Of a stretch of 64,000 bases of DNA, positions 11,942 through 22,950 are shown in pieces. Numbering within the stretch: position 1 is the first letter of the stretch; the number at the start of each line of letters is the position of its first letter. Origin of the DNA: Phoronis australis (Eukaryota > Phoronida > Phoronidae); NCBI GenBank assembly GCA_002633005.1, contig NMRA01000333.1, positions 405,126-469,125 of the forward strand, written 5' to 3'. The position numbers were made by a program, and so were the translations under genes. Under the pieces are notes generated by a model that had not been told where the DNA came from, ran no database searches, and worked only from the letters and a program-made list of their open reading frames with translations.

Positions 11942-14037
11942 CTTAAAGGAGAATACCACCCAAAAAACAACCTATTTTGTATCCAATTAGATCGAGTAGT
12001 TCCACTAGATAACAGCAAGTACAGCTCTTTTACACCTGACAGCAGACTGAGGTGTTGAAATTAACCAATGACGTCAAAGGTTCAAATGCAATCTGGTCAG
12101 CAGCTCACAACACCCTTACTGGTGTAAGCTTATCGCAATAGTTTTGCACCAATAAATCCTCAAAATTTGATGTAAATCCCTTGCAAATACATTGAGTTAT
12201 TGAACAAACGTGTAGTTTTATTTCGCTGTTACGGATTTATAGGTATTTGAATGTACTGTAACCTACAAAGTTTGGTAGCTGGAAAATTTACCAAGGTCGG
12301 TCGCTGGAGTTTGGGGTCTGCTCGGTGATGAAGTCGAATTCTTCGTCCATAAACACAAACAGGAGAACATAGCTGTGTGTTGTAATTTTAAACTTGCGAT
12401 TTTTTTTTTCAATTCTAAACAAAAAACGCTTGTTATCCCGGCCAGTGGCTCAGAACGCGATCAGCCAGGCCTGTCATGGCCGGACTGAAGACATCACAAA
12501 CATAAAACCGCCAAAGTTGGAAACTAAACTTCCAGTCACGAAAAGACTATACTAGTGAGCCAAAGAAATAATGTGCACATGATTATTTTGGTGAGTTAGC
12601 CACGAAACAGCAAATCTTACTTACAAGCTCGTCGGGGGCCGCGAAGTCAGCTTACCCTTCTACAGAACTGTCAAGGCAAAAGTTGTATTGTACCAATGAT
12701 TCTAATGGATATCTAAATAATAAAAGATTCCCCTAAAATCTGACCATAGGATATAAACAACAGGTTTCTGTCAGCAAACACTGAATTAACATGCGCTCAC
12801 ACGACCTCGGTGCCCGGTCAATTAGTTTATTACATCTAAAGCCGGTATAGCAGTGATTCATTCATAGCTGGCTTCTCAAAACATTTGCACTCACGAACAA
12901 TCCTAAGCCATTATAAATTGTATCCAATGAGACTGACTTTGTTTCAGTTTTATATAAGCATTGGTTAGAGTGAGAATAATTCATTTTGAAACAGAGCGCA
13001 CAATAATAAATGTCAAAGTGGCAACACGCAATCCCGGCTTAGACGAGTGCTCATCCGACGAAAACTTCACAGGCCAATGTTACGTGTCACAGGCTATCAG
13101 TTCAAATAGGAATACACTAATCAAGAAGTACTAGAGAGGAGCCGTGAATGTGCACACGGAACCCATGGATAGTTCCGAAAACTGTTTGAATGACTCGTCA
13201 TGGCGTCAGTGAGCTAACTGCACGATAATGGAAACGACAGACGATTGTGTTTGCTGCCACGAAATTCCGCAAGTGAAACGCCTTCTTGGAGAAGTGCAGG
13301 TGTGTCTCACGGACCATCCTGATTTTGGACCGCATCTGAACAGAGGTATGCTTACGACGTTTTTTAGGCCTTGGAAAAAGCACTGGTGAAAATATTCTAC
13401 ATCCAGGACCAAACGAACGAGTCACTCATCAAACAGGTTATATAAAACATTATGTTCTCATACCTTGAATTCATTGAAAGTGTTTGTTTTCATGGCCAAC
13501 TACAATTCTCCATAATCAAAAACTGATCAACAACCGATCCAGTTTGCCTCTTGCCTGCCAAATCCAAACACACTAGGCACAACATCTGACTTCAGCCTCA
13601 GTCTCTTTTACTGCCCTGGCATGAGCTGTTTAGTAAGCGGGCATTCGATCGTCAGTGAAATCACTGTCGACGAAATGCCGGCCACAGACATGGAGACGTT
13701 TCACGGCCTCATACTTGCTATTAACAGCGTACTTTCCATTCTTCACTAGCGCGAGCCACTTCCGAAGAATAATGGGCTCCAAGGGAAATCGAAAAAACGA
13801 TATACCCTAGGCCTTTTCCTCGCAGCTTCATAGTTTGCACAAGTGGGAACGATACACCACACCATAGCGACACTCACTCTGCAGAAGAACCACTCACTTC
13901 GCTACGTCGTTTATCACCTTCCTCACAGGTTAAGACGACACCTCTCGGCAAGGTAAGATCGACTGTATACGAAGTGATATGGATATAGACCGATTAAGAT
14001 GGTAAAAAGACTAATTAAATCCAGTGGCATTCTTTAA
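11942..14037 (+). mobile_element. TIR transposon family B, copy 2
   Basis: Starts TTAAAGGAGAATACCACC and ends GGCATTCTTTAAG, an imperfect terminal inverted repeat. Most of its length aligns with the 60436-62283 copy, and the left part aligns with 3585-4642 in reverse. TTAA-like bases flank both ends, so a TTAA target is possible, but I cannot tell target from TIR. It contains a decayed coding remnant (13190-13350) that copy 3 appears to lack. No transposase is recognised. Confidence 0.75.
13190..13350 (+). pseudogene. Decayed P2X7 C-terminal-like cysteine domain
   Basis: The + frame around ATG 13228 gives VCCHEIPQVKRLLGE followed by CLTDHPDFGPHLNR. The order (paired cysteines, acidic-I, a helix, C-I/L-T-x-HP-x-F, then an L-N-R/P-W-like segment) resembles the zinc-binding C-terminal domain of P2X7 that is widespread as a stand-alone module in invertebrates. 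An in-frame TGA just upstream and a missing cysteine (SWRQ then stop, ANCTIMETTDDC) show decay. Family assignment is by memory of motif spacing and is moderate. Confidence 0.45.
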
Positions 14038-14317
14038 GTAATAAGGAACTTCCAGTTCTTTACAAGACAGAAATCACACCACTGTAAACATTCAGGTTTA
14101 TGCTTTGGGAGCTTACATGGACAAGCCTAGAAACCACGGGTAGGCGCTTAACCCAGAGACGGAGCTTATATTGGAAATTTCTTAAGAAATTGGTGGTGGC
14201 CGCTTACTTAAACATGGTTATTTGACCAGAGCCAGGCAATTGCCCTAGCAACCTATGACCTTCAAAGCCCACAAAACCAACATTCAAACAATTTCCCACA
14301 AGGTACCAATTTGAACA
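14038..14317. other. Unannotated spacer downstream of the last seen NFXL1 exon
   Basis: No cysteine-rich exon expected for the continuation of NFXL1 is visible on the minus strand here. Confidence 0.35.
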
Positions 14318-14440
14318 TTGAATAATCACTCTAACCAACATATTAATAATCACTCTAACCAACACATCAATAATCACTCTAACCAACATATCAATAATCA
14401 CTCTAACCAACATATTAATATTATTCTAACCAACATATTA
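14318..14440. repeat. 21-bp tandem array
   Basis: About six copies of 'aatcactctaaccaacatat', slightly diverged. Non-coding. Confidence 0.8.
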
Positions 14441-14720
14441 AGTAATGGAACTTAACAAAGGAGTGTTGAGAGATGTCTGCCATTCTTTTGTCATCAAAGT
14501 CATTGAAGAAGCAAAGATAGGTAAATCTGAATGCAAATTCACTCCTTTTGTTCACACAATAGAATTTTGAAAATCTAAAGATTGAAAAACGACTGTCAAA
14601 GAACTTCCGCAACGCATTTGTATGCCATGGCAGAATGATGTACTGATGCACCGGAATGATGCAGTGCAAATTTCGTCGACCACACACTACGGGTAATTCA
14701 GTAGTGAGAGGGACACTCAC
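14441..14720 (-). other. Start of the NFXL1 intron after exon 5
   Basis: Begins with a good donor. I looked for the expected GPCPPC-type continuation on the minus strand here and down to 9617 and did not find it. Confidence 0.4.
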
Positions 14721-14899
14721 CTGGATGACAAAGTAACAGACACTCGTGTCCACAGTCAGGCTGCAGCTGTTGTCCACAGACTTGTCCACAGGAGTGAGGT
14801 ACTAGCCATGGATCAAACTTGGGGTCAAGAACTTTGCCACAGAAGCACATATAACGTGACGGGCAATCACTTTGCTTGTACTTGTAGCGACATTTTGGG
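14721..14899 (-). CDS. NFXL1: NFXL1-like, coding exon 5 (end of finger, first NFX1 repeat)
   Basis: After a TACAG acceptor the exon completes the PW-C-PKC pair and continues through [19 protein letters not shown] and the first NFX1-type repeat. It ends in CHP plus one base before gtgagtg. The strong donor implies that more exons follow downstream. Confidence 0.88.
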
Positions 14900-17800
14900 C
14901 TGTAGCAAAGATATCAGAATACACCATTGATTGTACTTCTGCGTATTGGATATTCAAATGAATGCACCTCGACTCAAAATGATGGATAATTGTCGACATC
15001 TTGATAAGTCTGTCTCTTTGTCACAATATCAAACAGACAGAACCTTTATTATAGTCAAGAAATTGGTAGACTGCATTCTATGCAGACCAGGAACTGTGAT
15101 AAATTAACTTAATGAGCATCAGTCTAGTTACGCAATATATCGCTCAAACCATCGAGAAGCAGTGGGCCGATGATCCTGTAATGAGAATGCTTATCTGTTT
15201 TACTTTTAGACTGACAATATGTCAGGGAACAGCAACCTGTGTATCACAAATTGGTACAAATACACTAATGAAACCATGGTTACCACTCTTCATTGATATG
15301 CAAATTAGATAGTCAGCTGACTAAAGGAAGTAGTGAAATGCATAAGAACAACATAGCTTCACACCGTCATTTTTAAAATCTGGTAAAAAATTGACAATTT
15401 GTGAGAAACTTTGCAATACTTACCAAAGCCAGGGTATTTCCCTATTTGGGAAGTGTTCCTCCGACAGGGTGGTCTGCTGATAGACGCCATCCTTGACCCA
15501 CTTTTGGATGCAGGGTATGTGGAACATGCAATAGCAGCCACGACAGCTCCACACCTACAGTGAACAAGACTAGTAGGAGTCAGCTTTAAGCAATGTGTCA
15601 ATGAGTGCAGCCAAGACAAGGACAGCTCAGGTATACTTCAACCTTAAGGAATGCTAATCAAGTGGTGGCACCAACAAACCTGTCTGACTGTTAAATCTAA
15701 TGACAGAAGCCAACATTACTAAAAAGCCTCGTAACATCCAATCCTTTGGATCTACAAGCTTAATGTCTGCAAAGTACAATTTCGAGGCTCGGCAAATTTT
15801 TATTTGCCACAGTTTAGTCTAGAAGCACTCCCATTGACAAAACACATGACAGTGCGTAGACAATCAATATGACCTTTAATAGTTCTTTATCACCCGACAT
15901 AACATTAATAAGGTTCTGCATTTGGTGTAGAGGCTTCAGGATTATCTAGTGCCACCACTGGATCAAATGGTCCGGCCAGAATATTTATGGGCATGGTCAC
16001 GCTTGGTTCTTTAGTCCATCATTAACTAGGTATGAATCAATCTCAATGTGTCTCACTTGATGCACTACAGTTGCCTAAATCTTGCTTCTTTATGCCACTT
16101 TCCTGCAAACACAATGACCAAACAGAGAACAACAGGGCTTCAACTTCACAAACACAAAGATGTAGGAAACTGTCAAATTTTAGGCAGGCCCATGCAAAAT
16201 AAGAATTCATTAAAATTGTCTGAAGTAACAAGCGAACCATGTTTTAAATAAAAAATAAGATCAAAAGTGTTGGCTTCTTTCTTAAAGTCGTTGACCTTCA
16301 AGATCAAGGTACAATGCACCAACTTCAAACTGGAGGAATCAATCACGTCTGTGACAGAGAAACGTCAGAGAAGTGATGTTATTTTGAAACAACTTAGAGG
16401 AGAAGATGTCATTTGGTTGTAGAGAGTGCCCTGCAGACTTAATGCAACTAGTAAAATATACAATAAAAGCCGTCAGTCAGGTGTTTGCTTTCTAGCTTGA
16501 CTGAAACATATATGCATCAGTATAGTAATGCTCATAGCTTTTGAAGTTTAAAACTACCCAAAGAAAAGATTGTTTTTTGTGTCCGATGACACAATGTATT
16601 CTGTGTCCGATGACACAATGTATTCTGTGTCCGATGACACAATGTATTCTGTGTCCGATGACACAATGTATTCTGTGTCCAATGACACAATGTATTCTGT
16701 GTCCAATGACACAATGTATTCTGTGTCCAATGACACAATGTATTCTGTGTCCAATGACACAATGTATTCTGTGTCCAATGACACAATGTATTCTGTGTCC
16801 AATGACACAATGTATTCTGTGTCCAATGACACAATGTATTCTGTGTCTGATGACACAATGTATTCTGTGTCCAATGACACAATGTATTCTGTGTCTGATG
16901 ACACAATGTATTCTGTGTCCAATGACACAATGTATTCTGTGTCTGATGACACAATGTATTCTGTGTCCAATGACACAATGTATTCTGTGTCCAATGACAC
17001 AATGTATTCTGTGTCCGATGACACAATGTATTCTGTGTCCAATGACACAATGTATTCTGTGTCTGATGACACAATGTATTCTGTATCCGATGACACAATG
17101 TATTCTGTGTCCAATGACACAATGTATTCTGTGTCCGATGACACAATGTATTCTGCTAAGCATGTGGTTCTCAATGAAACTGACAGGATGACCACTACCG
17201 ACTGTTTTACAATAAGTAACTTATCATTGGATAACATTGTGAACATTCATTAAATGATTGGATCGTCAAAAATATGGCATCAAACTAAATTAATTCATTT
17301 TTGTTCAAAATAGGATTATACGTTTAAAGAAAAAAAATCATACAACATAGTTGCTAAAATAGAATTAAGGGTGGCAAAAACTCCAAAAGTGCTCTTTAAA
17401 TGACAATGGAATGGATATAATAATACATCTCTTTCCTGGCAAATTTCGTAAGTTCTAAGAGTCTATACGTATAACAGGACAGGATTTTTGACATACTTCT
17501 TTAACAGCTCAAACATTACTTACAGCCTCGTGTTTTTTCACTGTCTCAATACAAATGAGGCACACACTTGACTCGGTCTTGAATGAGTTCTGAATGAAAT
17601 TACTGGTCCGTCCTAGGTCAGCCCCATCACCTGAAAACACAGGACAAATGTTTCTAGTTAAAGACAGAATTTCATGCACATTACCATAAAAATCTCGTCA
17701 AAAATAACATCTCCATGTGCTACTTAGGTGGTTTATACTAGAAGGTTGCAGCCTAACTACAGCACATTTGCTAAGCCAACTATGACATTTAAACAGTTTT

Positions 17801-20673
17801 GTTCGTTTTATCACATCTATTTAATAAATTTAAATAAAATTGGCACACATTTTTTTAAACCATACTTGATAGCCACAATGGGAATTTTATTTTTATCTGA
17901 CAATTTCATTGCAGCAGTAGAATGAATGTTTATATATCACTGGTTCCATTGGAAAATTGGGTCATGGAAAATTGGGTCATGGAAAGTTGCCTATCGAGTC
18001 ATGAAAGGTTCTTGAAACAACTAGCTTTCTATCTCGTCTTGAGACCTTCGTCGGGTGGAATGGTGGGTAACTGCAGCCATGCTCGTCTTACATGACATGG
18101 CACAAGACAATGGGTCTTACATGACATGGCACAAGACAATGGGTCTTACATGACATGGCACAAGACAATGGGTCTTACATGACATGGCACAAGACAATGG
18201 TGATCATTTAACAAATACAGATGAGGCTCGAATTATCCGCCATTCTATCCAATAAAGGTCTCAAGACCAGACCAAAAGCTAGTGGTTTCAAAAAACTTTC
18301 ACGGCTGACGCTCGTCAGGTAACTTTCCATTACCTTTTATAGTAACTGTTGAGTCTTAGCCATATAATTGACTCGCCCAATTATTCAATGAGTATCAACG
18401 AAATATAGTGGACATCATTTAACAAAAATATTCCACATCAATGAAAGAGAAGTGACCATCATTTCACCCCATATCAAAAACACCAAAATACTCTTTTAGA
18501 CAGCGAGGTAATAAAATTATCGCAAAGCATTTAGTCACCTGCACTTCCAGAAAACAAGTGCTGTAAATTCTGAAGGATCTTGCCACAGTCCTGGCTCTCT
18601 TCTTCATCTTCAGATGATGATTGAATGTCATTGTTGGTCTCCAGGTGGCGCTTAACAGCTTCTTGATGCTTCTTACTGACATCGTGAAATCTTTGCTCGG
18701 CCAACTGAGCCATCTTACCAACTGCAGGTTCAAATCATTAGTTATGTAGAACAGCATCTCAAATGTCAACTTCATACTAACCCAATAACTATGAAACTAC
18801 TCAGGAAGGATGAATCTCAGTTGATAGCACATTTTCATTGTTTGGAATTGAGTGTTGAGAAGATCACTGTGTACTTGACCAGAAACAAACACAAAGACCA
18901 ATGATATTTGTTAGGATGCTCAGCTCCTTTGAGAAAGCACAGCAGCTGCAATAAAGTAAGCTATCAGAAATGAGAAAGTTTCTGCTATTGACTCATTATC
19001 AACAGTTTTTAGTTGAGATGTTTGATATCGCATCAACAAAGCAACACATCAATAAGATTTTGCCAAGCTTCTTTGAAAGTAAAATCTTTTTATTTACTGC
19101 AAATATACAATTTACAACACCATCTCTGGTTCTGTGGTATTTACCCACAATGCTACACACCTGGAGAGCACTCTCTCCACAGTTGGATACTGCTGCTATT
19201 CTAATTACTATTTGCAATATATGCATTTGTTTACTATTCGTTATTTTAATGCCAATAACATTTTACTGTTACACTCAGTCAGTAGCAAAAGAGATAAAAA
19301 ACTTCAAAGCTGAGTGAGGCATAGTAAATCACTCTTCACATGTTGAGTGATGCACAGTAAATCACTCTTCACACGTTGAGTGATGCACAGTAAATCACTC
19401 TTCACATGTTGACTCAGCTCAGAAAAGCTGCAGCAGCTCTACCTTTCAAAAATCAATTTGCACATTCAATGTGTTTTTCTACCTCTTCCAAATAGGAGAG
19501 TTTAATCCAGGGTGTAAACAATTACTACCAAGTGTGTCTACAGAAAACAAAGCAATTTTACTACTTGAGGTTCAGTTTGCACAACTACATTATGTGCCTA
19601 ACTCTCAATGCCACTAAAATTTGTGAATGATTATCTAGTAGCCACATTTTACATGTCTTGTACAAACCTACAGTGTGTAAACAGTGACTGTTTAAGACGG
19701 GATACGGGTACTCTGGAGCTAATCACTAGAAAACTACCATCAAACATGAATAAAATTCATTATGATTGGTTGGGGGAACATTCACAGATGGTATAGTGAG
19801 CAAGAGAATTTACTACGCGGGTGTGAAGGTACTAAAACAACAATGTTAATGGTTAGAACCCTCACAGAACAAGTTGTATGACCCAGAGATGAACTGTTCC
19901 GCAATGGGGTACTCAGGGGAAGCAATGCCGACTAATCACATGGTTCTGGTGATTGTTAGCGGCACCTAGATGTACCAGGATGGACTCCTTCACAGCTGGT
20001 GGTATAGGGGAATATAACTGTATTTGTGAAAATGCCCTATTACAGTGCATGTCATACGTTGTGATGTATTTTAAACAAAAATGAAACTGCCTCTTTGTTC
20101 TCTAGAGGTAACTAGTACCTAGTCACTGGAGACAACTAGTATCTGGTCACTAGAGACAACTAGTATCTGGTCACCACAGACAACTACTACCTGGTCACTA
20201 GAGACGACTAGTACCTGGTCACTAGAGACAACTAGTATCTGGTCACTAGAGACAACTAGCATCAGGTCACTAGAGACAACTAGTATCTGGTCACTAGAGG
20301 CAACTAGTATCTGGTCACTAGAGACAACTAGTATCTGGTCACTACAGACAACAAGTACCTGGTCACTACAGACAACTAGTATCTGGTCACTAGAGACAAC
20401 TAGTATCTGGTCACTAGAGACAACTAGTATCTGGTCACTAGAGGCAACTAGTATCTGGTCAGTAGAGACTAGTATCTGATCACATGATCAGTTGGCACGT
20501 TGCTACCTGAAAGTTTATCATTTGAATTCTATTCACAGCCCACCTGAATGCATTTTGGCTGGTTGGAGCCGCCCATTAAGGCCAGTGATGGGTACTGCTT
20601 GCTGCTGGTTAGAATTCTTGTGACCACGTCCACGACCTCGCCCTCCTCGAACATACAACGGCTGAGCACTCAT
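14721..20673 (-). CDS. NFXL1: NFXL1-like zinc-finger protein, 5' part of the gene
   Basis: Five minus-strand exons (20673-20544, 18721-18539, 17630-17524, 15554-15424, 14899-14721) join in consistent phases (1, 1, 0, 2, 1) to give 243 residues. Seen: an RG-rich N-terminus ([12 protein letters not shown]), an acidic serine stretch ([12 protein letters not shown]), a RING/PHD-like C4HC3 finger (CLIC at 128-131, CRGCYC, FHIPC, PKC at 185-187), then the hallmark [13 protein letters not shown] and the first NFX1-type finger ([12 protein letters not shown]). NFX1-family proteins are nuclear or membrane-associated regulators with a RING-like finger plus many NFX1 repeats. The human protein continues for several hundred more residues of such repeats. 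I found none of that remainder at lower coordinates. Confidence 0.8.
14900..15423 (-). other. NFXL1 intron 4
   Basis: A 524-bp intron without recognisable repeats or genes. Confidence 0.6.
15424..15554 (-). CDS. NFXL1: NFXL1-like, coding exon 4 (middle of RING-like finger)
   Basis: Encodes [20 protein letters not shown] and ends at EIPWL plus two bases of a cysteine codon. The C-x2-C, H-x2-C spacing continues the finger begun in exon 3. Confidence 0.85.
15555..16576 (-). other. NFXL1 intron 3, proximal part
   Basis: Non-coding sequence between exon 4 and the 24-bp array. Nothing else is recognised. Confidence 0.5.
16577..17153. repeat. 24 x 24-bp tandem array in NFXL1 intron 3
   Basis: Twenty-four units of 'tgtgtccgatgacacaatgt' plus 'attc'. 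They fall into three variants at the centre (CCGAT, CCAAT, CTGAT) in a non-random order: four CCGAT units, seven CCAAT, then alternation. Each unit contains the imperfect palindrome TGTGTC-x4-GACACA. Because the unit is a multiple of three and stop-free in four or more frames, long artefactual open frames appear on both strands. Confidence 0.95.
17154..17523 (-). other. NFXL1 intron 3, distal part
   Basis: AT-rich intron sequence, nothing recognised. Confidence 0.5.
17524..17630 (-). CDS. NFXL1: NFXL1-like, coding exon 3 (start of RING-like finger)
   Basis: Acceptor TTTTCAG and donor gtaagt. Encodes [20 protein letters not shown], giving the first cysteine pair of the finger. The phase-1 junction with exon 2 restores a glycine. 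Confidence 0.82.
17631..18538 (-). other. NFXL1 intron 2
   Basis: Contains a four-copy 29-bp tandem repeat (18085-18200). Related phrases 'ggtctcaagac' and 'ctagtttc' flank it in inverted orientation (about 18010-18060 and 18250-18330), which suggests a small foldback element around the array. No gene. Confidence 0.5.
18085..18200. repeat. 29-bp tandem repeat, four copies
   Basis: Unit 'gtcttacatgacatggcaca' plus 'agacaatgg', essentially identical in all four copies. Confidence 0.85.
18539..18721 (-). CDS. NFXL1: NFXL1-like, coding exon 2
   Basis: Acceptor CTGCAG (complement of 18722-18727), two bases completing a valine codon, then about 60 residues. These include [12 protein letters not shown] and an acidic [11 protein letters not shown] patch that parallels the human KL-SSSSEEGDEDF segment. 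Ends in phase 1 at gtgact. Confidence 0.75.
19311..19413. repeat. 33-bp tandem repeat, three copies
   Basis: Unit 'gagtgatgcacagtaaatca' plus 'ctcttcacatgtt'. Each unit also holds the inverted pair GAGTGAT / ATCACTC. Confidence 0.8.
20107..20480. repeat. 24-bp tandem array near the NFXL1 start
   Basis: About 15-16 units of 'gacaactagtatctggtcac' plus 'taga' with scattered changes, ending about 190 bp from the NFXL1 start codon on the intron side. Confidence 0.9.
20544..20673 (-). CDS. NFXL1: NFXL1-like, coding exon 1
   Basis: ATG at 20673-20671 opens [18 protein letters not shown] and runs to a GT donor (complement of 20543-20542) in phase 1. The glycine-arginine tract resembles that of vertebrate NFXL1. 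The start is the first ATG; no upstream exon is needed. Confidence 0.7.
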
Positions 20674-21640
20674 GTTCAACAACTAGTGAACTTCGTGAAA
20701 TCTGAAGTGAGCAGCATATAACTCATGTGACCACAGAAAGTGTTGTGTAGTACAAGTCAGTACCCTAGCTTGGCTATCTCTACATTCTAATAGTGGTAAA
20801 AATTCTCTAGTTTGGGACAATCTCTAAAATTTGAGACATTGAAATTCAAGCCAAAATTGCAATGCATTTTTACCAACCAATTCCGAGATTAATAAAATTG
20901 TTGAAAATAGCTGCCAATACAAAATTTGTCTATCCCATGATTCTTTAATTTGGGACAATATTGATTATTTCTAAAATTTGGTACATGGCACACTTCTACT
21001 TGAGCAAAACAATTTAATTTTTCACGGCCCAAACTGGAGAATTTTTACTGTAAGCGAACTTTCTCTTGAGAACACCCATGCCAAGCCACTGTTAGTGTAT
21101 GCTAAACTGTGCAATCTGAAATGGAGGAGTAAAACAGGTGTGGGTGGAACCCCATTGTAAAATGCACACGGTTATGGTTTTCAAATTTAACACTAGGAGT
21201 CACCAGACACTAATTACGCTGTTGACTTGAATGAAGTTCCGGGGTGGGAACTGTTTGTGAAAGAATTATGGAGACAAAAACCACGAATGTGATCAGTTAC
21301 TGCTGTGCTTGATTTGCCGGCCTGCAGGTCGCCAGGACGATCTCAGATTATGTTTAGCGACCTGGGAAAATCTCAAGATGCAACTGGGAGTATCAAAGTC
21401 AGAAAATGATTCTCCTGAAAATCGTTTCAAAGTTCATGTTGACTTCCAAACTTTACTAAGATTTAATACCTGTGGTTCAAAAATGTTCCATATATTTTGT
21501 GAAATCAGTGCATTTGCCACTCTCAGCAGTAAGCACACATCAAACACAATCTTAAATTACAACAGGAAGTAAACAGACGAAAGTCGGATAAGTTTGTCAA
21601 CAATCGGTGAAACAGGGGCCTCACCGCGTCTCCAGTATAT
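20674..21640. other. Upstream flank of NFXL1
   Basis: Non-coding, and probably includes the NFXL1 promoter (minus strand). A pair of inverted phrases, 'aggtcgc' near 21325 and 'gcgacctgg' near 21357, resembles termini of the hAT-like element at 33711. No gene. Confidence 0.35.
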
Positions 21641-22400
21641 ATATATATATGATCATCTGCATTCTATCTTTGTTGGCAAAGGAATTGAGTAAAAGAATGA
21701 AGAATACAACATATATCTTATGAGTGGACTACATAATAATTATGTATTAAATAAAACAACAATGGATCAACTGAAATTTGCGAATATAATCACATCCTTT
21801 GTCAAAAGAAACAGAAATAAAGTAAAATCGAACACAATGTGACAAATGACATCTGCTATTTGGTTTAATGAACATGATAGATTCTTGCAGAAAAAATAAA
21901 GGATGTAATTTAAAAAGACTTTAAAATATGTTTAATCCATTAGGTTCAAGTGTGTTAAGCTTATCTATCCAAAATTGTTCTTTTGAGTTTGTGAAGGTTA
22001 CTGGGGTATTGGAGTTTATTTCTATTATTTGTACATGAAGATCTTGTATATTATGGTTTTTGGAATTGAAATAATTGCCTATAGTATCAGAAGTGTTTTT
22101 ATGTATTATCATGTTAAATCTATGATCCTTGAGAAACTGAGTTTGTAGATTATGTTGAGTTTGTCCTATGTATTGGATGGAACAATTTCTACATGTTATT
22201 CCTAGGTAAATGATATTGTTGGTGGTGCAGTCAGAACATTGTTACATTTCGAAGTTTTCATTGGTTTGAGAATGAGAAGATTGGAAGAAAGTATTGTCGT
22301 TGATAAAGTTACACATTTTGCATGATTTGTTTCTTGGGTGTTGCCAATAGGTTTGCCAGTTTGGTTATTATTGTCCATATTTGCCCTCACTAAAGAATTT
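21640..22400 (-). mobile_element. Penelope-like retroelement fragment (GIY-YIG endonuclease part)
   Basis: The minus strand reads through NNIIYLGITCRNCSIQYIGQ, then DTIGNYFNSKNHN and [18 protein letters not shown]. This order (Y-L-I/x-T-C-x2-C-x2-Q-Y-I-G-x-T ... EFWI-x-KLxTLxPxGLN) is the GIY-YIG endonuclease module found at the C-terminus of Penelope-like elements. An upstream piece (CKMCNFIND) fits the linker that precedes it. At least one frame break is present, and the reverse transcriptase part is not seen. It is a dead fragment. Confidence 0.7.
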
Positions 22401-22817
22401 TTTTAGGACTTTTACTTTCTCCAAGAAATTATAGGTGGATGAGGAAAAAGGTTTTTCATTTGAGGGGAAATATCCATGCTTAAATGGAATTAGACACATC
22501 TTCAGAAAACATCTTTTTATTCTGCAATGGGAATGAAAAACAAAGGTGTCCTTGCTCATACATTTATACTTCAAAGGGTTCGCCTGCTTTGGTAAAGCAT
22601 TGGTGCACCCTACAACACAGCAGTGGAAATTTGCCAGCATTATAGCAGGAAAGGTGTTAAAACAATTTTGCAGGTTGAAACCTTCCATCCATATAACATA
22701 GGGTCTGTTGGTAGGGCTGAATGCCTGTCCACCAAAGACTTGATCATCGCGTGAATTCAATGATTTTCGTGAATTTCAATACTGCGCTGCTTTTTCAAAA
22801 GTCAGATATTGTCATCA
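22401..22817 (-). other. Minus open frame of unknown nature
   Basis: A 130-codon minus frame (22760-22368) overlaps the end of the Penelope fragment. It shows a cysteine-containing segment (CCVVGCTNALPK) and no family I recognise. It may be part of the retroelement or chance. I do not call a gene. Confidence 0.25.
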
Positions 22818-22950
22818 ACATCAGCTGGTTGGCCATGCTGGTGCAAAGCTGTAAACTAAATATACAGCTCTCCACTGATGTGGACATCAGCTGGTTGTCC
22901 ATGCTGGTGCAAAGCTGTATTACTTAAATACACCTCTGCACAGATGTGGA
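22818..22950. repeat. Direct duplication of about 65 bp
   Basis: 'acatcagctggttggccatg' at 22818 recurs at about 22883 together with the sequence that follows, with a few changes. Confidence 0.7.

Larger units (their letters stand above)
18722..20543 (-). other. NFXL1 intron 1
   Basis: A 1.8-kb intron with two tandem arrays (19311-19413 and 20107-20480). A short + frame at 18970-19317 looks hydrophobic at its end ([18 protein letters not shown]), but it has no start context or family resemblance that I trust. Confidence 0.5.

Noticed and set aside
13198-13425. 75-codon minus frame resembling a basic DNA-binding protein
   Set aside because: It is antisense to the P2X7-C-like remnant, whose cysteine pattern is the better explanation.
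9617-14720. Continuation of NFXL1 zinc-finger exons
   Set aside because: I scanned the minus strand by eye for CPPC / CGHxC-type exons and saw none. A profile search is needed to exclude short exons.
16492-17253. Open frames of 200-230 codons on both strands
   Set aside because: They are created by the stop-free 24-bp tandem array inside an NFXL1 intron. They exist in at least four frames at once and have no non-repeat coding sequence.
18970-19317. 115-codon plus frame with a hydrophobic end
   Set aside because: Lies in NFXL1 intron 1 on the opposite strand, with no recognisable family, splice support or conserved motif.
22368-22760. 130-codon minus frame with CCVVGCTN
   Set aside because: Adjacent to a Penelope-like fragment and not matched to any family. 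The evidence is too weak for a gene call.
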